Assembly (NCBI GenBank): GCA_034401135.1
Contig: JAWZSP010000007.1
Span: forward strand, 620,001 to 684,000
Direction of reading: 5' to 3'
From: Volutella citrinella
Lineage: Eukaryota; Ascomycota; Sordariomycetes; Hypocreales; Nectriaceae
DNA length: 64,000 bases
The notes below the pieces were generated by a model that saw only the letters and a list, made by a program, of their open reading frames with translations, did not search any database and was not told where the DNA came from. Shown piece after piece: positions 1 through 12,166 of the stretch. Every line of letters begins with the position of its first letter. Positions within the stretch are counted from its first letter, which is position 1. The translations under genes and the position numbers were made by a program.

Positions 1-472
1 GATCCACGAGCGGGAGGCTGCGTCCCATCGTGCATAGCAGACCGGTGTTGTTTGGCGCCGTCGGACCGGCCGGGTCGGTGGTGAGGGGGAGGGCGGTGGT
101 CGACGTGACGGGGGAAAAGCCGCGAGAAGAACCCATCCGGCGGGCGAGAAACGTGCTGGTGTGTGTGCAACTAGGGAATGCTCGCGTCAGAAGCCTCGAC
201 TCTCGAGCAATCCTTTCTTATCGCTTCGACTTTGACTTACACGGTGGATTGGTCCCCACCCATTGTGTTCTCGTCTGGCGCCCTCTCCGCCAGCCGGAGC
301 TGGTCGCCATCCCGCAATGGGCATCAAGGGCTGTGAAGGATTAGGAACGATATACCCCAGAGGAGCCCCATCGCAGCGACATACCTCGCGTCGTCGTTCA
401 GCCTCGCCGGCTGCGATGCTATTGCTCCTACGCCGTAGTGGGTGAAGGGGGGTAGCGTGCTGGTGCAGGCAG
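1..472. other. Intergenic sequence, no gene seen
   Basis: This stretch runs from the window edge to the 3' end of the RBR ligase gene. Short open frames on both strands have no recognisable domain and no convincing splice partners. It probably holds the 3' untranslated region of the ligase transcript. Confidence 0.5.
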
Positions 473-2012
473 TTAGTCAATCCACTTACACTCGTTCAAA
501 GAGACACCCACGTCTTGTCGAGGCCCCGCCCATCTCTCGTCGGCAGGTCGAGGCTCGGGAATCTCGAGTTCGGCCCAGCCACTGTCGGTAGGCCGCATGG
601 GCTCCGGGCCATCTACCAGCCACCGCATCGGATCCCGCTCGTCTCTCTGCCTCTGCGGCAACTCGGCTCCGTCCCTCTGCCGCTGTGGCAGCTCGCGAGT
701 GTCTCTGCGCAAGTGCAACTGCTCGACTTCGTCTCTCAGGCGCTGCAGCATCTCGGCGTCATGCGGTGACTCGGGCTCACCCCTCTGCCGCCTTCGCAAC
801 TCGGCTTCACCTCTCCGCTGCGGCACCTCAACCTCATCCCTCTGCCGCGGCCGCTCAGCTTCTCTTGCCAGACGAGCCAGCCTGTCCCGCGGAATGTTCC
901 ACAGCACCGGCGTCTCCCCCTCACGCGGCCGCAGCTGCGGGATCCTCAACCCACCACTGCCCGCCAGCTCATCTCCCCGGCGCTGCACCCGCATCTGCTC
1001 CGGCTTCGTCCCCGGCCGCTCTCGAATCGGCAACCGCAGCTCGCGTCGCCCAAACACGGGGCAGAAGCACTCCCCCCAGATGCGGCCGCACAGGTAGCAG
1101 AACTCTGTCCCACACGGGCATCTGCCGCCGAGTCAGCAAGCAACGTCGTCACACTTACACACACAGACACCCGTCTCTGTCGCAAGCAGGCCCGGATACT
1201 CACGTCAGGTGGTTGCATCCCTCGAATAGCGAGATGATCCTCCCGCACCCAGGGCAGTTGACCATGCCGTTGCGGTCCATCGTCTCCCACACGTCCTCGA
1301 CGGCCTCGCCCTCCTCGCACCCCTCGCCCCTCCCGTGCGCTCTCCCGCTGCAGCTCCGACACGTCCGCTTCCCGCACGCCGGACACTCGTCTCCGCCCTC
1401 GGTCGGCATCAGCGCCGCGCACCGCTCGTCGTGGCAGTGTGTCTGTTGGTGCGGCGGCACTGCGGCCTCCTCGGCCATCTGCCGGTTCAGGTGCACCAGC
1501 GCCGGCCGTCCAACGAACCGGATCGCCTCTTCTGCGAGCGGCTGGCAGCACCGCGGCGGGAAGCTCTCCCCCGATCGGAGGCCGACCCGTATCGCTTCGC
1601 GGAGGCAGGGCGTGCAGTAGACGCACCCGCACTCGAGCCACGCGTGCGCCTCTTCTCCGCAGATGAGGCACTCGCCGCCGATGCTCACTCGCTGGGCGTC
1701 GGACTCGTCTATCTCGGGCGACGTGCGCACCGCCGCCGCTCTCTCCTCGGCCGTCAACGACACCATCGAGTCCGGGTTTCGAACGTCGGGGTGCTCGAGG
1801 CCCGTCCTCGCTACCTCCTCGTCAGACATGATGCGTGAGACAATCTGCGCCTGTTCCTGAGGCTCCGCCGATTGGATCGCGAGAATGGCCGCCTGCGCCA
1901 GCGCTTCTTCGGACAAGTTCTCCATATCTCCTGGTCGTACTATCTCTTGCCTGTACATGAGATCCACGAGGTCGCCGTGGACCCGGTGCAACGGCCTGTT
2001 GCGTTGCTCCAT
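473..2012 (-). CDS. RBR-type (RING1-IBR-RING2) E3 ubiquitin ligase
   Basis: Predicted 485-residue protein from two exons, complement(join(473..1121,1204..2012)); the 82-bp intron has a GTGAGT donor and a CAG acceptor. RING1 starts at the CLICGEEAHAWLECGC segment (about 114), followed by an IBR with CHDERC...CPACGKRTC spacing and RING2 with CPGCGR...GCNHLTCPCGTEFCYLCG. The intron cuts RING2, and only this splice restores it. Family knowledge: RBR ligases receive ubiquitin from an E2 on the RING2 cysteine of the GC-N-H motif, here Cys266, before passing it to substrate. The roughly 180-residue tail is highly charged (Arg/Glu/Gln) with an imperfect repeat around LPQRQRD, probably a coiled or disordered substrate-binding region. 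The substrate cannot be told. The start is the first ATG before a continuous reading frame. Confidence 0.9.
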
Positions 2013-2787
2013 CGTCAGGTGTGATCGTCAACAGGGTAGGTAGGCTCGAGCTGCCTGGTTGGAAGGCTGATAATGTCTAGATTTCAATGTCCAAGGACTG
2101 GAAATGCCACGGCATGGGAAAAGGATCCATTGAACGAGCGAATAAATAGCCGGATTGCTAGTCGCCATGGTCGTGAAGCGAGTAGAACCAGAAACGAGAA
2201 TGGGTTCGGGCGAGACCTGAATGAATGATGCCCGTTTACACTCATGCCGTACACATCCACATACAATGACGGGCAAATCAGCCCAAGTGGCCATGATTCA
2301 AGAAGGCGTGCAGTGCAATGGATCGACAGCAAGTATTTCGATACGCGAGCTACCTAGCTACTCTCGGCCTGTGACCCGAGGCGCCCTGCCCGCGCTTGTC
2401 TGTTCCCGCGCCCTCACGCTTGGCAATTAATCGCTTCTCAGAGGGTATTCTAACTCCTATCCATCGACGTGATAAAACCCCGAAATGACGGTTCCCGCAA
2501 CCCAAGCAGAGAAAGATGCGTCCCGTCTCTTGTTTCCCATTTCCGAATATTCCCTTCTCACAATACCCTGTTGAGAGGTCATGGCCGGAACCCAAAAAGC
2601 AAGCAAAACCGAGATATAGAGAAAATGATGTCGTCATCGTCCGCAAAAAGCACCATACAAACTCCACCTGGCATGAACTCCATCGCTGATATTCCCTATG
2701 TGACATGATGTTCGCCCAAGACCCGAGCGACGCAAATGATATGGACAAGATGTGATGAGATAATGCGCCTGGTTTTTTTTTAACACC
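2013..2787. other. Intergenic: RBR promoter and sugar-transporter 3' region
   Basis: About 775 bp lie between the start of the minus-strand ligase and the stop of the minus-strand sugar transporter. It should contain the ligase promoter and the transporter terminator. A T-run sits at about 2773-2781 next to the transporter stop. No coding signal was seen. Confidence 0.5.
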
Positions 2788-5017
2788 CTAATAGCTGAAA
2801 TCGATATTGGCCATCGGCACCGCCTTGTTCTGGTTGTTGGCGGTGGTATTGTTGCGGTTGTTGTCGTTATTGTTGTTGTTTGTACTACTACTATTAGTTA
2901 TCGATGCCGTATCGCCGTCGCCCAACGTGGTATCGGCGCTGGACGCGGTTGTCGTTGTCTGCAGCTCGTGGTTTGCGGGGGGCTGTCCGCTAGGCGACCA
3001 TCCTTCGTCGAGCATCTGTTGGAAGCTCCAGCTGGGCTGGAACGACTTGCTGTTCCACGCATGGTTGACTCGTTCGTACATTTCGTCAATCTGCTCCAGG
3101 CTGATCTTGCTCGTCTCGTACACCATGCACCACACAAAGAAAACAGCCAGGATGCAGAATGCACCCCAAATAAAGAAAATCTTAGGGCCAAAGGCGGCAT
3201 TGCCCGGGCCTTCGCCGAGCATGAAAGGTGTGCTGTAGGCGATTGCGAAGTTGAGGATCCAGTTCGAGGCTGTCGACACCGACATGGCCTTGGCTCGAAC
3301 CTTGAGTGGGAAGATCTCTGAGGTGACTACCCACACAACCGGTCCCCATGAAGCGGCGAAGAAGAAGATGTTGATGGAGCAAAACACAATGAGAATAGTC
3401 TGCGATACCTTCTCTAGGCTATCGCCAGTGGCGGCGCTGAAGGAGGCCATTAGCAGCTGGCAGGCAGCCATACCGAGAGCGCCAATCATCAACAACTTGC
3501 GACGGCCCCAATGTTCGATGACGAGAAGACCTGGGATAGTAGAGACAAAGTTGATGACGTTCATAATGAGCGATTTCGTGTACGGGCTTTCGACACCAGC
3601 GCCTCCGAAAAAGGACGTACTGTAGTACATGATGAAGTTGATACCGGTGAGTTGCTGAAGCATCTGGAGGCCGCATCCCGTAAACGTCCGGCGGCCCAGA
3701 TGGGGTGAGCCAACAAAAATGTCCTTGTAAGTATCCGGGCCGAGCGTTAGCTCATACTGATGGTTGGCCACAATTTCCTGGAGCTCGTCCACGAGGGCGG
3801 GGTGGGTAATGTCGAGTCGTCGAAGTCGGCTGAGGGAGAGGCCGGCCTCTTCGTTGAGACCCTTCTTGACAAGGAAGCGGGGGGTTTCCGGCAGGACTAG
3901 GAGTCCAGCAGTGAGAATCACTGCCGGTACAAGCTGGAGGCCGAGAGGGATTCGATAGGCAGATGCGTTTGTGAGTTTTTCAGTGATGATATTTATCACA
4001 GAGGCGGCGAGAAGTCCAATGGTGATGGAAAGCTGGTAGGCACAGACGAGTGTTCCTCGTATCCACTTGGGGGCCATCTCGGACTGATACAGAGGCACAA
4101 GCACAGAGATCTGTCCAACGCCGACACCAGCGAGAAACCTGCACCTTGGTGAGCAGAGGGCACCTGAAACGGCGGGGATGGGCGGCATACCTCCCGGCTA
4201 GCAGCATGGGGACATCCTGTGCGCAGATCTGGAAGATGGATCCGATGCAGAAGATGCCGACGGCGAGTAGAAGCGTCTTCCTTCGGCCAAGGGAATCGGC
4301 TAATGGGGCACCAAGAAGGGCACCGGCTGCTGTGCCAGCGCTCAAAATGGCGACAATGATGGACGACACCTTTGTGCAGATATCTTTTCCCGGTGTCTTG
4401 AGGCCGCAGTCCTCGGTTCCGAATTGTTCTTTGAATTCCGCCATGGCAAGGATACCGTTGATCGCCCTATCAGCAAGAACGAGGGTTAGCATCATACACG
4501 ACTGCGAACAATTTACGAGTCCATGGCGTGTAGGGTCGTTGATGAGGGCTGGGGTCGAAAGGGACGTTTGCGGAGAATGCGTAATCGCGACGGCGTGGAT
4601 TGTCGGCAATTTCGTACGGTGCGACGTTAAGGTTTGACTCCTCCTTGGCCTGCCTGGTGAAGAAATCGCTGCATCGCGGCCTCTACGAATCATCGTTGTC
4701 ACGCGTCGTTCGGGAGCCCGTATGCCGCAGGGTCGAGGATCTCGTGATCGTCGCAAGGACCATCGGTCGCTCGCTGCCATCCGTCGCCGAAGGCTGGCCA
4801 GGTCCATCGAGATCGGCTTCGTCATTCGAGTATCGAGTCGTCGGGCGATCCAGCGGATGCCTCGGGGGTAGGAAGGAGGGGAACAAAGCGACATGGCTTA
4901 CCCAGTATCGTAGCCGAACAGTAACCCGCCCGAGGCCACGAAGAGGCCGACCATGATGGCCGGCGCTGACGAGCCCGCGACATTGTCGGGCTTCTGCCAG
5001 CCCATGGCAATGGCCAT
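2788..5017 (-). CDS. MFS sugar (hexose-type) transporter
   Basis: Predicted 580-residue plasma-membrane sugar:proton symporter, complement(join(2788..4138,4191..4466,4902..5017)); all junctions are in phase. Signatures in order: GGLLFGYDTGAINGILAM (TM1, created by joining exons 1 and 2), DSLGRRKTLL (loop 2-3), PETPRFLVKKG (central loop), LQQLTGINFIMYYSTSFF (TM7), GRRKLLM, and WGPVVWVVTSEIFPLKVRAKA (TM10-loop). The conserved QQLTGIN segment supports a monosaccharide carrier over other MFS types, but the exact sugar is unknown. The C-terminal cytosolic tail is rich in Asn, Ser and Thr, with runs of Asn encoded by AAC/AAT repeats. Intron 1 is long for this genome (435 bp) and keeps an Arg-rich frame open, which could mislead gene callers. 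SYGGRG motifs upstream hint at carbon catabolite control. Confidence 0.93.
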
Positions 5018-8000
5018 GGTGTCGGCTGTTTCGTGCGTCAATCCAGGATCGTGAGTGTTGCCGCGAGCCTCTGAGATGAGCAGCCGTCCGTGGTGGAGTC
5101 GTCGTCGGGGGCGGAGGATGGAGTTCGAGGTCGAGGTCGAGGGATGAGGTTGAGAGAAACGGGACTGGACTGGGGTTGGGAATCGGGACAGTGGGTGGTG
5201 GGTAATATTTGGGGGGAAGGGGCCGCCGTGGGTGGTGGTCGGCGAGGAGCGGGACTGCGACTAGCGCCATAGCGGGCACTTGGCTTGGGCTTGGGGGCTC
5301 GCGCGCACCGGCACCCAGACGCCCCGGTGTCCGAGTGCTTCAGGCGGGTGAGCAGAGTCAGCCAGGACCCGAAGCAGCCACAGGAGCAAGGCCTGGACCT
5401 ACAATAAGGCGCTATGCGGTACCTAGCAGATACGGCACTGCACGACGGGGCACCAAAGGCGTCGCCAGTGGTCGCACCGTGTGGGGCGTGTATCCAAAGG
5501 TATCTTCAGAATTAATTCTGCTGATAGACTCCGTGAGAGCGGGCGCCTGGGTACTTCTAAGCAACTTGGGACTGATGGCGTGTGACGACAGACACACGGG
5601 GGGCGGCGCACAGTCACCCCTTCAAACAGCCACCCACGCACTCACGCCGGGACGGGAAAGCGCCCTCTCAACGCAGCGAGGTGAGGCTGGCGGCGATGCG
5701 GGCGCATGGATGCGGTGCTTAGCCTGCTCTCCTCAAGGAGCAGAGGGAGACAAGAGGAAGGAGAGGCTGTTGTGGCTGAGAATTACCTGTGAGAGAATGC
5801 AGACGCGGAGATGCAAGTACCACTCGCGATCGCTGGGCAGGAGGTACTCACGCGTACCTGTCGTTCAGTCGCATTGCATTACCCAAAGGGTTAAAGGCGA
5901 CAATAGGAAAACTTGAAGGTGAGGAACATGAATGAGAAGGGGTAAGGGTAGCGGAATGTATGAGTACATGCTTTTAGGTGCATGATCATGAGGGGGGGGT
6001 GTAGAGGTACTCCGAGCAGCGAACCAACGTTTAGTGGCACATTCCACAGTGCCAAAACCATTGTGTGTCCTCGCAGCACCTCCGTCGCCTGAAGCCAGAC
6101 TGAGCAGGACGAACAGCACATAGGCCAACCGCCCGAAACTGTGCTGGCTTGGCTGGGTCGGCACGAGCGCACGCGGTATTGCCGGCGCAGGCTACTGTGC
6201 GCTAGCAGATTTGGCGCTGGGAGACAGTCTGCTAAGGCCAAGCACAGCTAGCTCCAGCCAACTCGTACTGTGCGACAGGGTGAGCTGGGGTGGCAGGGAT
6301 CGGCATCGGGGTGGCTCCTGCGAGTGATTGGCCCAGCGATGCTTGGCCCTGTTCGGGTAGCAGTGGAGGAGCGAGGAGGTGCGGGCGCCGTGGGCAGATG
6401 GCGCTTTTGGGAGCCCAGGATAAGTCAAGAGGGAAAATGTGCTGAGAGAGCCCATGGACTGACTGCGTGCGAGGAGTCCCAGGGCGGCACACTGCTGCGG
6501 AACTAGCTGGGGAGGTCATGTTCGTGGGCATCGAGCCAGGCCAGGCCCTGGTAGCCGTTGAGCCAGGGCAACAGGCTTACCCAAAGAGGGACTGGACGCA
6601 GGGACAAGGGCCATGGATTCTGGGGAAGCGCACCGTGCTAGTGTTGCATGGCCGGCAACGTACTGGGAAGCGACTTGGTACCACACCATGATCATAAATT
6701 TCGTCCAGTCCCGTTGCTTGCTCCGTATTACAATGATGGCAGACGGCAGAAGCAGAAATCTTACCCCAGATCGCAGCCAATGGTGCCGCATCCCGCCTGT
6801 TGCGGCACCAACTCAAGGATTCCCAGCGTGACTCCCGTATTGTCATGCAGCCTGCTTGTCTCGCCCAACATTGTATTTCGGCTTCGCAGGGCTTGCGGGT
6901 ATTAGCTAATCTGCCTTTTTGCACACCACGGCCAACCACGAGCCGCTGTCGCTCAGCCGGCTTGAGTAAGCCAAGAGCACGGCTGACGGAGCTGCTCTTG
7001 GCGGGTGTCCAGCAATGTGAGCAGAAGGGGAGTGTGAACTGTGTGATGAGTGGTTTCTGGAACTTGACTCACCTGGCAGGAAGGAGTGTCTGGTTCTTGG
7101 GCCGCTTGCCCAGCCTCAGGATGGCTTCTTGGGGGCCATGTCCCGGGAGCCAGTAACGGGATGGCCGCTCAGCCGGGTTTGCGCCCTGACGGACAGGCGG
7201 GATTCTGGTTGAGATGATGGGAAATTTAGTGTTGGTGCCATCAATATCGAGAATCCGCCTGGTCAATAGCCGTAGCCACCTCATGTACCATGAAGTCCAG
7301 TCTATAGCCAAGGTACGCCCGCAAACCACCTGTAGTATACTGGCAAATGTACGAGCCTGCTGCTTAGCACTTCCTTCAATTGCCTGCCGTCCGTAGGTCC
7401 GCAAGCGAGACCAACGCCACAGTTGTGTCAGGGCTCGCCTGAGTCAAATCGATAGCCAAGAAACAAAACGAACACAATTCGTCTTCACGCGCACATGCAC
7501 TGGGATGCGTGAACAAAAAGCCCTTGTCATAACAATTAGCGGGTGATTTATGACAATAGATATCCGATCCACGAGCTTTGGAAACGGGAATTCCAGCAAT
7601 GACAGGCCAGATACCCAGCAACGCACCCAAGCAGTCAGCACAGTATTTCTGGGTGCGCCGCACACGGCCGGTCCTGCCATTGATCACCTGCCGCCGCCTC
7701 CATCTGTCCTGCAGCGGCAGAAGCAGCAGAAGCTCGACCCGGGACGCTGACACGGCTTTCGCTTTGAGGCCAGAAGACGGAAAAGCAGAGACATGCATCG
7801 GCGATTAGAGACGACCGACAAACCCATCCGTGGAGTCTCGCCTGCAAGCAGCCAGCCAGGCCAGGTGCCCAGAGAATCCAAGGCTCCCAAGCCAGCCGCC
7901 ACAGATGCGACGAGAACAAAGGGTCCTCGACATCCCAGGCGAGCAACAGCCTGCCATCAGCATCCCCTCCGCTTTCGCGGGGGTGGACGCCATCCTGACA

Positions 8001-10013
8001 AAACACGAGCCAATGGCCTCGCCCCCTCACGCCACCATACCGGGCCCTGTGGCTGACATCACACTGACTTTGCTGAGATGAGGCACGCCTGGAGAAGTAC
8101 TGTCCCCGTACCCTTCCCCTCCTGACTGCGCAGCCCTGGCTGCAGCGGTGTGATCTCTGGCGGGCTTCCTGGAGGACGAGACGAAGCGAGCCTTCCTTGG
8201 GACGAGACGGCGCCAGCTGAAGCCCGTCTGTCGTGAGACCATCAGCAAGCAACGCATCCCACGCGGACTCGTTCCGCGAATATTCGTACCGCCCAAGCAC
8301 GAGTGATCCGTGGTCCGTCACGGCAAAAGAGGAACGAACCCAATTTCCCAGAGGCTAGCCCCCATTGCGCCGGCCGCCTGTCTTGCCTGTTTTCGAATTG
8401 TCGTCACGCAGGCTGCGCGGCACCCAAACACGTTGCGTGCGACTGACCACCTGCTTCCCGTCTCCGTCTCCTTGTCGCTTTGCCAAGCACCGGCCGGTGT
8501 GGACTGACGCCCAGGACGGTGAGCGAGGCCGGCACCCAAGGCAGGCTCTGGAGCGTTGAGCTGGCCTGCTGGAGTGACATGCGAAGGCCATGCCAGGCCA
8601 CGACACGAGACAACCGCTCCCTTCTACCAATGGCCCAGCTCGCCCAGCCTCGGCCCAAGAGACAGCCGTCCACCACTAACCAGAGACAGCCTCTCAACCA
8701 CGGCTCGCGACGTGACTGGCCGGCCCTCTCAAGGTTCCGATTCCGCGACACAACGGCGGGCGTTTATCAGGCCACGCACCATAGGATCCTAACCACACAG
8801 GCCTAGTGCAAAAGGTCATATCATTCGAAAGCGCATGCTCCCTCGTCGCACATACATGTCCTGTGCTCTCTGCAAATTAATTCTGCTGCCTAAGCTAGTG
8901 CCTACGGACAAGAGTGGGGCCCGCAAGGGATGGGACTGGAGGGCCTGGCCTGGCCCACTTGGCATTGCGGGGTGCAATGGCCTAGAGGCCACTGGAAGCA
9001 ACGGGCCAAAGTCAATGTGGCCCCAGCCAGCCAGCCCTGATGAATACGGTTTGGCTTCTCAGCCTGGGATCCGCGACATCTACCATGGGAGATCGCAGAT
9101 ACTTTCCGTTAATATCTCATCAAAGCTCTTGGCGGCCAGCTATTCCTGAACAGGGCTGAGAATGGGAAGGGAGAAGCCTCACTTGCGACAAATTATCTGA
9201 CCCTCAAGCCTGAGGAACCTGTACGTACCTACTGGTCCCTGTGAGAGCCTCGTCTTTGTTTGCTCCGTTTATCGGACTGCCGCGTCTTCTTGGTGACCTT
9301 GTGGCATGTCCCTGACGCATCTGCGTCTTAGATTGCAGCAAAAAGTCTCTGAAACCCGATCCCGCATTCCGCCTCGTTCCCGAGTCTTCAACCGAGCCTC
9401 CTCTCGTTCCCATTTGGCAGTTCCCCCATGGTTTGCCTGGGGTTTCTCACTCGCCGGGCACACTTAGATGGATGGGCACTGTAATATCTCATCGCCCCCC
9501 GCAACCTGTTTCTCTGCTTGTGCCTGCTCGCCCATTCCTTGCCGGGCGTGGCCCCATTGTGCCCGCCGCAAGCTCCAACCGTGCCGGCTACGCCGCAGAG
9601 ACCTGATGCCGTCAGTGCCGCATCGGGACAGACTAAGGCGGATTTTTGGCTCCTATCATTTGTGACTGGTAGCACCAGCCAGCCGCTAGACTCAGACCTC
9701 TGCCGAAGCCATCGAGGGAAGCATGACCTTTTGCGCGTGCGCACTGCAAATTAGTCACCAAGTCTCAAAAAGCATGAATGAGCTATTTACTTCTCAGGTT
9801 CAGGAGCTTTAATCCATGGGTTGTGTTTCCAGAACCCCGCGTCCTCTCTCATGGTGGCTTGGTTCTGACGCTGTTGCACAAGGTCACCCTATCAGGCATT
9901 GAGGCGATACAGTACTACTCATCCAACCGTACTTACAATGCCAACAATTCAACTTAGGAGACTAGTATACATCAGCGTACATGGTGTAGTTTGAACAGCC
10001 AAGGTCATCCTAT
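5018..10013. other. Gene-poor 5-kb intergenic region
   Basis: No protein gene or structural RNA could be supported here. Open frames up to 228 codons (minus strand around 7635-8321) have low-complexity, Arg/Cys/Trp-heavy translations with no domain, typical of random frames in GC-rich DNA. The right-hand part of the sugar-transporter promoter lies at its left end. Possible CreA/Cre1-type sites (SYGGRG) occur at 5111-5116 and 5170-5175; such short motifs are weak evidence. A long untranslated leader or a noncoding RNA cannot be excluded. Confidence 0.5.
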
Positions 10014-11063
10014 CTATGACACAACATTCCAGAAGTCCACGCCTGTCTGGTCGTCCTTCCGTGGCTGGTAGCGACGATAGACCGCTCCGAGCTCCCTGTT
10101 TGTTACGGGCCAATCCATTCTGAAGAATCGTACTATTTCGCCGATGCCGGCCCCTTCATCCACGATAACCTACCGCCAATCACATTGCATTGGTGAAGCC
10201 TCAGGCCCTAGATCCTGCCAAACCACAATGTAGGTCTCCCGCAGTTTAGTAACTACTACAAAATCCGTCATGCAGTAAGGCCAATTTCTCCAGACTTGAT
10301 CCCCGGTGTATACTGATGCAGTATCGATGGCATGCAAAAGAATCTCCCTCTGGGAACCGCTGTCGCCAGTTTTTTTGCTGAATTGTGATGGGTTGCTGGT
10401 CTGGTGTCGGCAAACCCAAATTCGGCCCATTGTATAAAGTGTCACAGGGTCGACGTCACGCTTGAAGGTAAATATCTTCTTGATCAGATATCTGCCATCA
10501 GAAATGCTGGGGTGGACGGAATAGTTTGCCTTGATTGTGTTTTTGAATGGGGGGTGTGTCTGGATCGTTCCATGATATGGCTTCAGCAGCGACTGCAGGA
10601 GCTGGGAGCGCTGTCCCGTCCTGGTGTATTTCAGCGCGAGTTGAACATGGTGGTGTTTTAGATGAAAGTCTTTGATCGAGACCCCGACATGAAATCGCCG
10701 TAGCGGGCAGGATTTAGGCGCTTGCTTCTTTGAATGGGGCGTATCGTTCTTGTCGACCTGATGCAGTGTGACACATTCGCTGCACACCCACATATCCATC
10801 AGGTCTCGTGCAAGTAGCGATAGATGCTCCAGAGCATCTTGTCGTGATAAATCTCTAACCGACGGCAGGTGGTAGAGGGCTGTGCGGAGTGTTCGACAGG
10901 TCTTTGAGGTTGCAATTTGACTAGAAAGGGGGACCAGGCCTAGAATATCTAAGAGCAGTGCTCTTGGGAACCGGAGGATCGGAGGGTCATAGTTTCTCTT
11001 TGAGTCAATCGCTGAAGTTATTGAATCGGTTGCGCGATAGTATAAACCCTGTTTTAAACCCAT
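10014..11063 (-). CDS. F-box-like domain protein, hypothetical
   Basis: Predicted 331-residue protein, complement(join(10014..10119,10174..11063)). Residues about 28-66 (FPRALLLDILGLVPLSSQIATSK and following) resemble an F-box, the Skp1-binding element of SCF ubiquitin ligases. The middle has a CxxC and Cys/His-containing stretch (WVCSECVTLHQV) and a segment ending QVWRNWPYCMTDF, a layout seen in many fungal F-box-like hypothetical proteins. I added a second exon: the frame stops at CGG-TAG, but a GTAGGT donor overlaps that stop, and a 54-bp intron ending in TTCAG leads in phase into 34 further codons of ordinary composition. The intron lacks an obvious branch site, so the extension is less certain than exon 1. 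The substrate is unknown. Confidence 0.68.
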
Positions 11064-11997
11064 GTTTAGTATTGGTGACGCCGAACTGGCTGAAGGAGGA
11101 TATTTGTCTGTCCGGAGTAGAGTCTGGTTGCCGAAGTAATATTAAGGAGGACAGCCGAGGATCATGGCGAACAGGCCACCTTACTCCATATGTATATTGC
11201 CGTTCAAAGTCAAATAAACCTTTCAATCAGATGGCATGGGTCATCTCTCGAACGCTCAAGGTTTTCATCTCAAATACACCCTCCGGGTTGTCGTTTAGTT
11301 GGCAGGTACTTTAGGCAGCTCAGAAACAATTTTTTTACAGAAACTGCAAGACCAACACCCGTCAACCTTCCGGGAGGTACTATGGAAATAAATCTCGGAA
11401 TCCAGTCTGAAAGTGGCACTTTCCTTACGGTAGCTGATGTGATCAAGAAACTCTGCCGAGTTTCCAAGTCTGAAGTTGCCCAGTTGCACCTCTTAGGCTC
11501 GAGAATTAGCATTGGGAACTCAACTCCAAGATCTCTGTCCCCTGTGTCCCAAGCCGCTTCCTATTTAGGGCTCCATGTGGCTTCCTTTTCTCACTTCCCC
11601 ACGATTCCATGTAGCATCACGGTCACATGCGGGCCTAAAATATCCACGCCACACTATCGACGCCGCAATGTCCGTTCGCAGAGACATCCGGGATGGAGTA
11701 GTTCATGCACTTTGCTGCAAGTCTCAGTGCACTGGCATTTATGATTAATTATACTATTGGAATCGTGCTTCGTTTTCCGGCTGTTGCCGCACATCGTGCA
11801 TCGTAATTACAGCGCAACCACGTCGGCGTTCAGGGTACATGTATGCATATTCAGGCCGCAAATACGGCGAATGGCGTCGATGTAAGCTCCACTTGGGCAA
11901 TAAATAGATATAAAAAGATGTTATCGACGGTAGAGTGTCCATCTATTGCCTAGAAATATCTATGGCACGGCCCAGCTGGATGTTCATCAGGCCCGTC

Positions 11998-12115
11998 AGA
12001 GATCCTAAGTAGTAAGGCCCGCCCTAACTCTGGATGAATCCACACCCCAGGTGCATCTTAGCCACACCCATCCTGCTGCCTAACCCTACATATACCGACA
12101 CTATTCTCATCATTG
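11998..12115 (+). repeat. Diverged direct repeat, copy A
   Basis: It shares the ordered blocks GATCCTAAG, CTGGATGAAT, GCTGCCTAACCC and CACTATTC with the copy at about 12631-12740. Between blocks the two copies drift by substitutions and small indels. By eye the relation is clear only in the blocks; a pairwise alignment would set the true ends. Confidence 0.55.
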
Positions 12116-12166
12116 ATCATAAAACGCTCACGGGTTCAGTCTTAGGGTAGGTAAAGGGTTAGTACC
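12094..12166 (+). pseudogene. Relic of the hydrolase gene's 3' end, inverted
   Basis: The plus strand reads TCATTGAT, then CACGGGTTCAGTCTTAGGGT, then GGTAAAGGGTTAG and TGACA. The coding strand of the hydrolase at 12909-12862 reads almost the same, covering its last residues (...TFTSSVLGWVKG, stop). Differences are mostly transitions, and one turns the Trp codon of the GWVKG end into TAG. The fragment is inverted relative to the intact gene and lies about 730 bp beyond its stop. It is a decayed partial duplicate and not functional. Confidence 0.65.

Noticed and set aside
7635..8321. 228-codon minus-strand open frame in the 5-10 kb gap
   Set aside because: Composition and lack of any motif point to chance; no intron partners or neighbours support it.
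12080..12092. Telomere-like CCTAACCC
   Set aside because: Isolated single units, not a tandem array; they belong to the local degenerate repeat.
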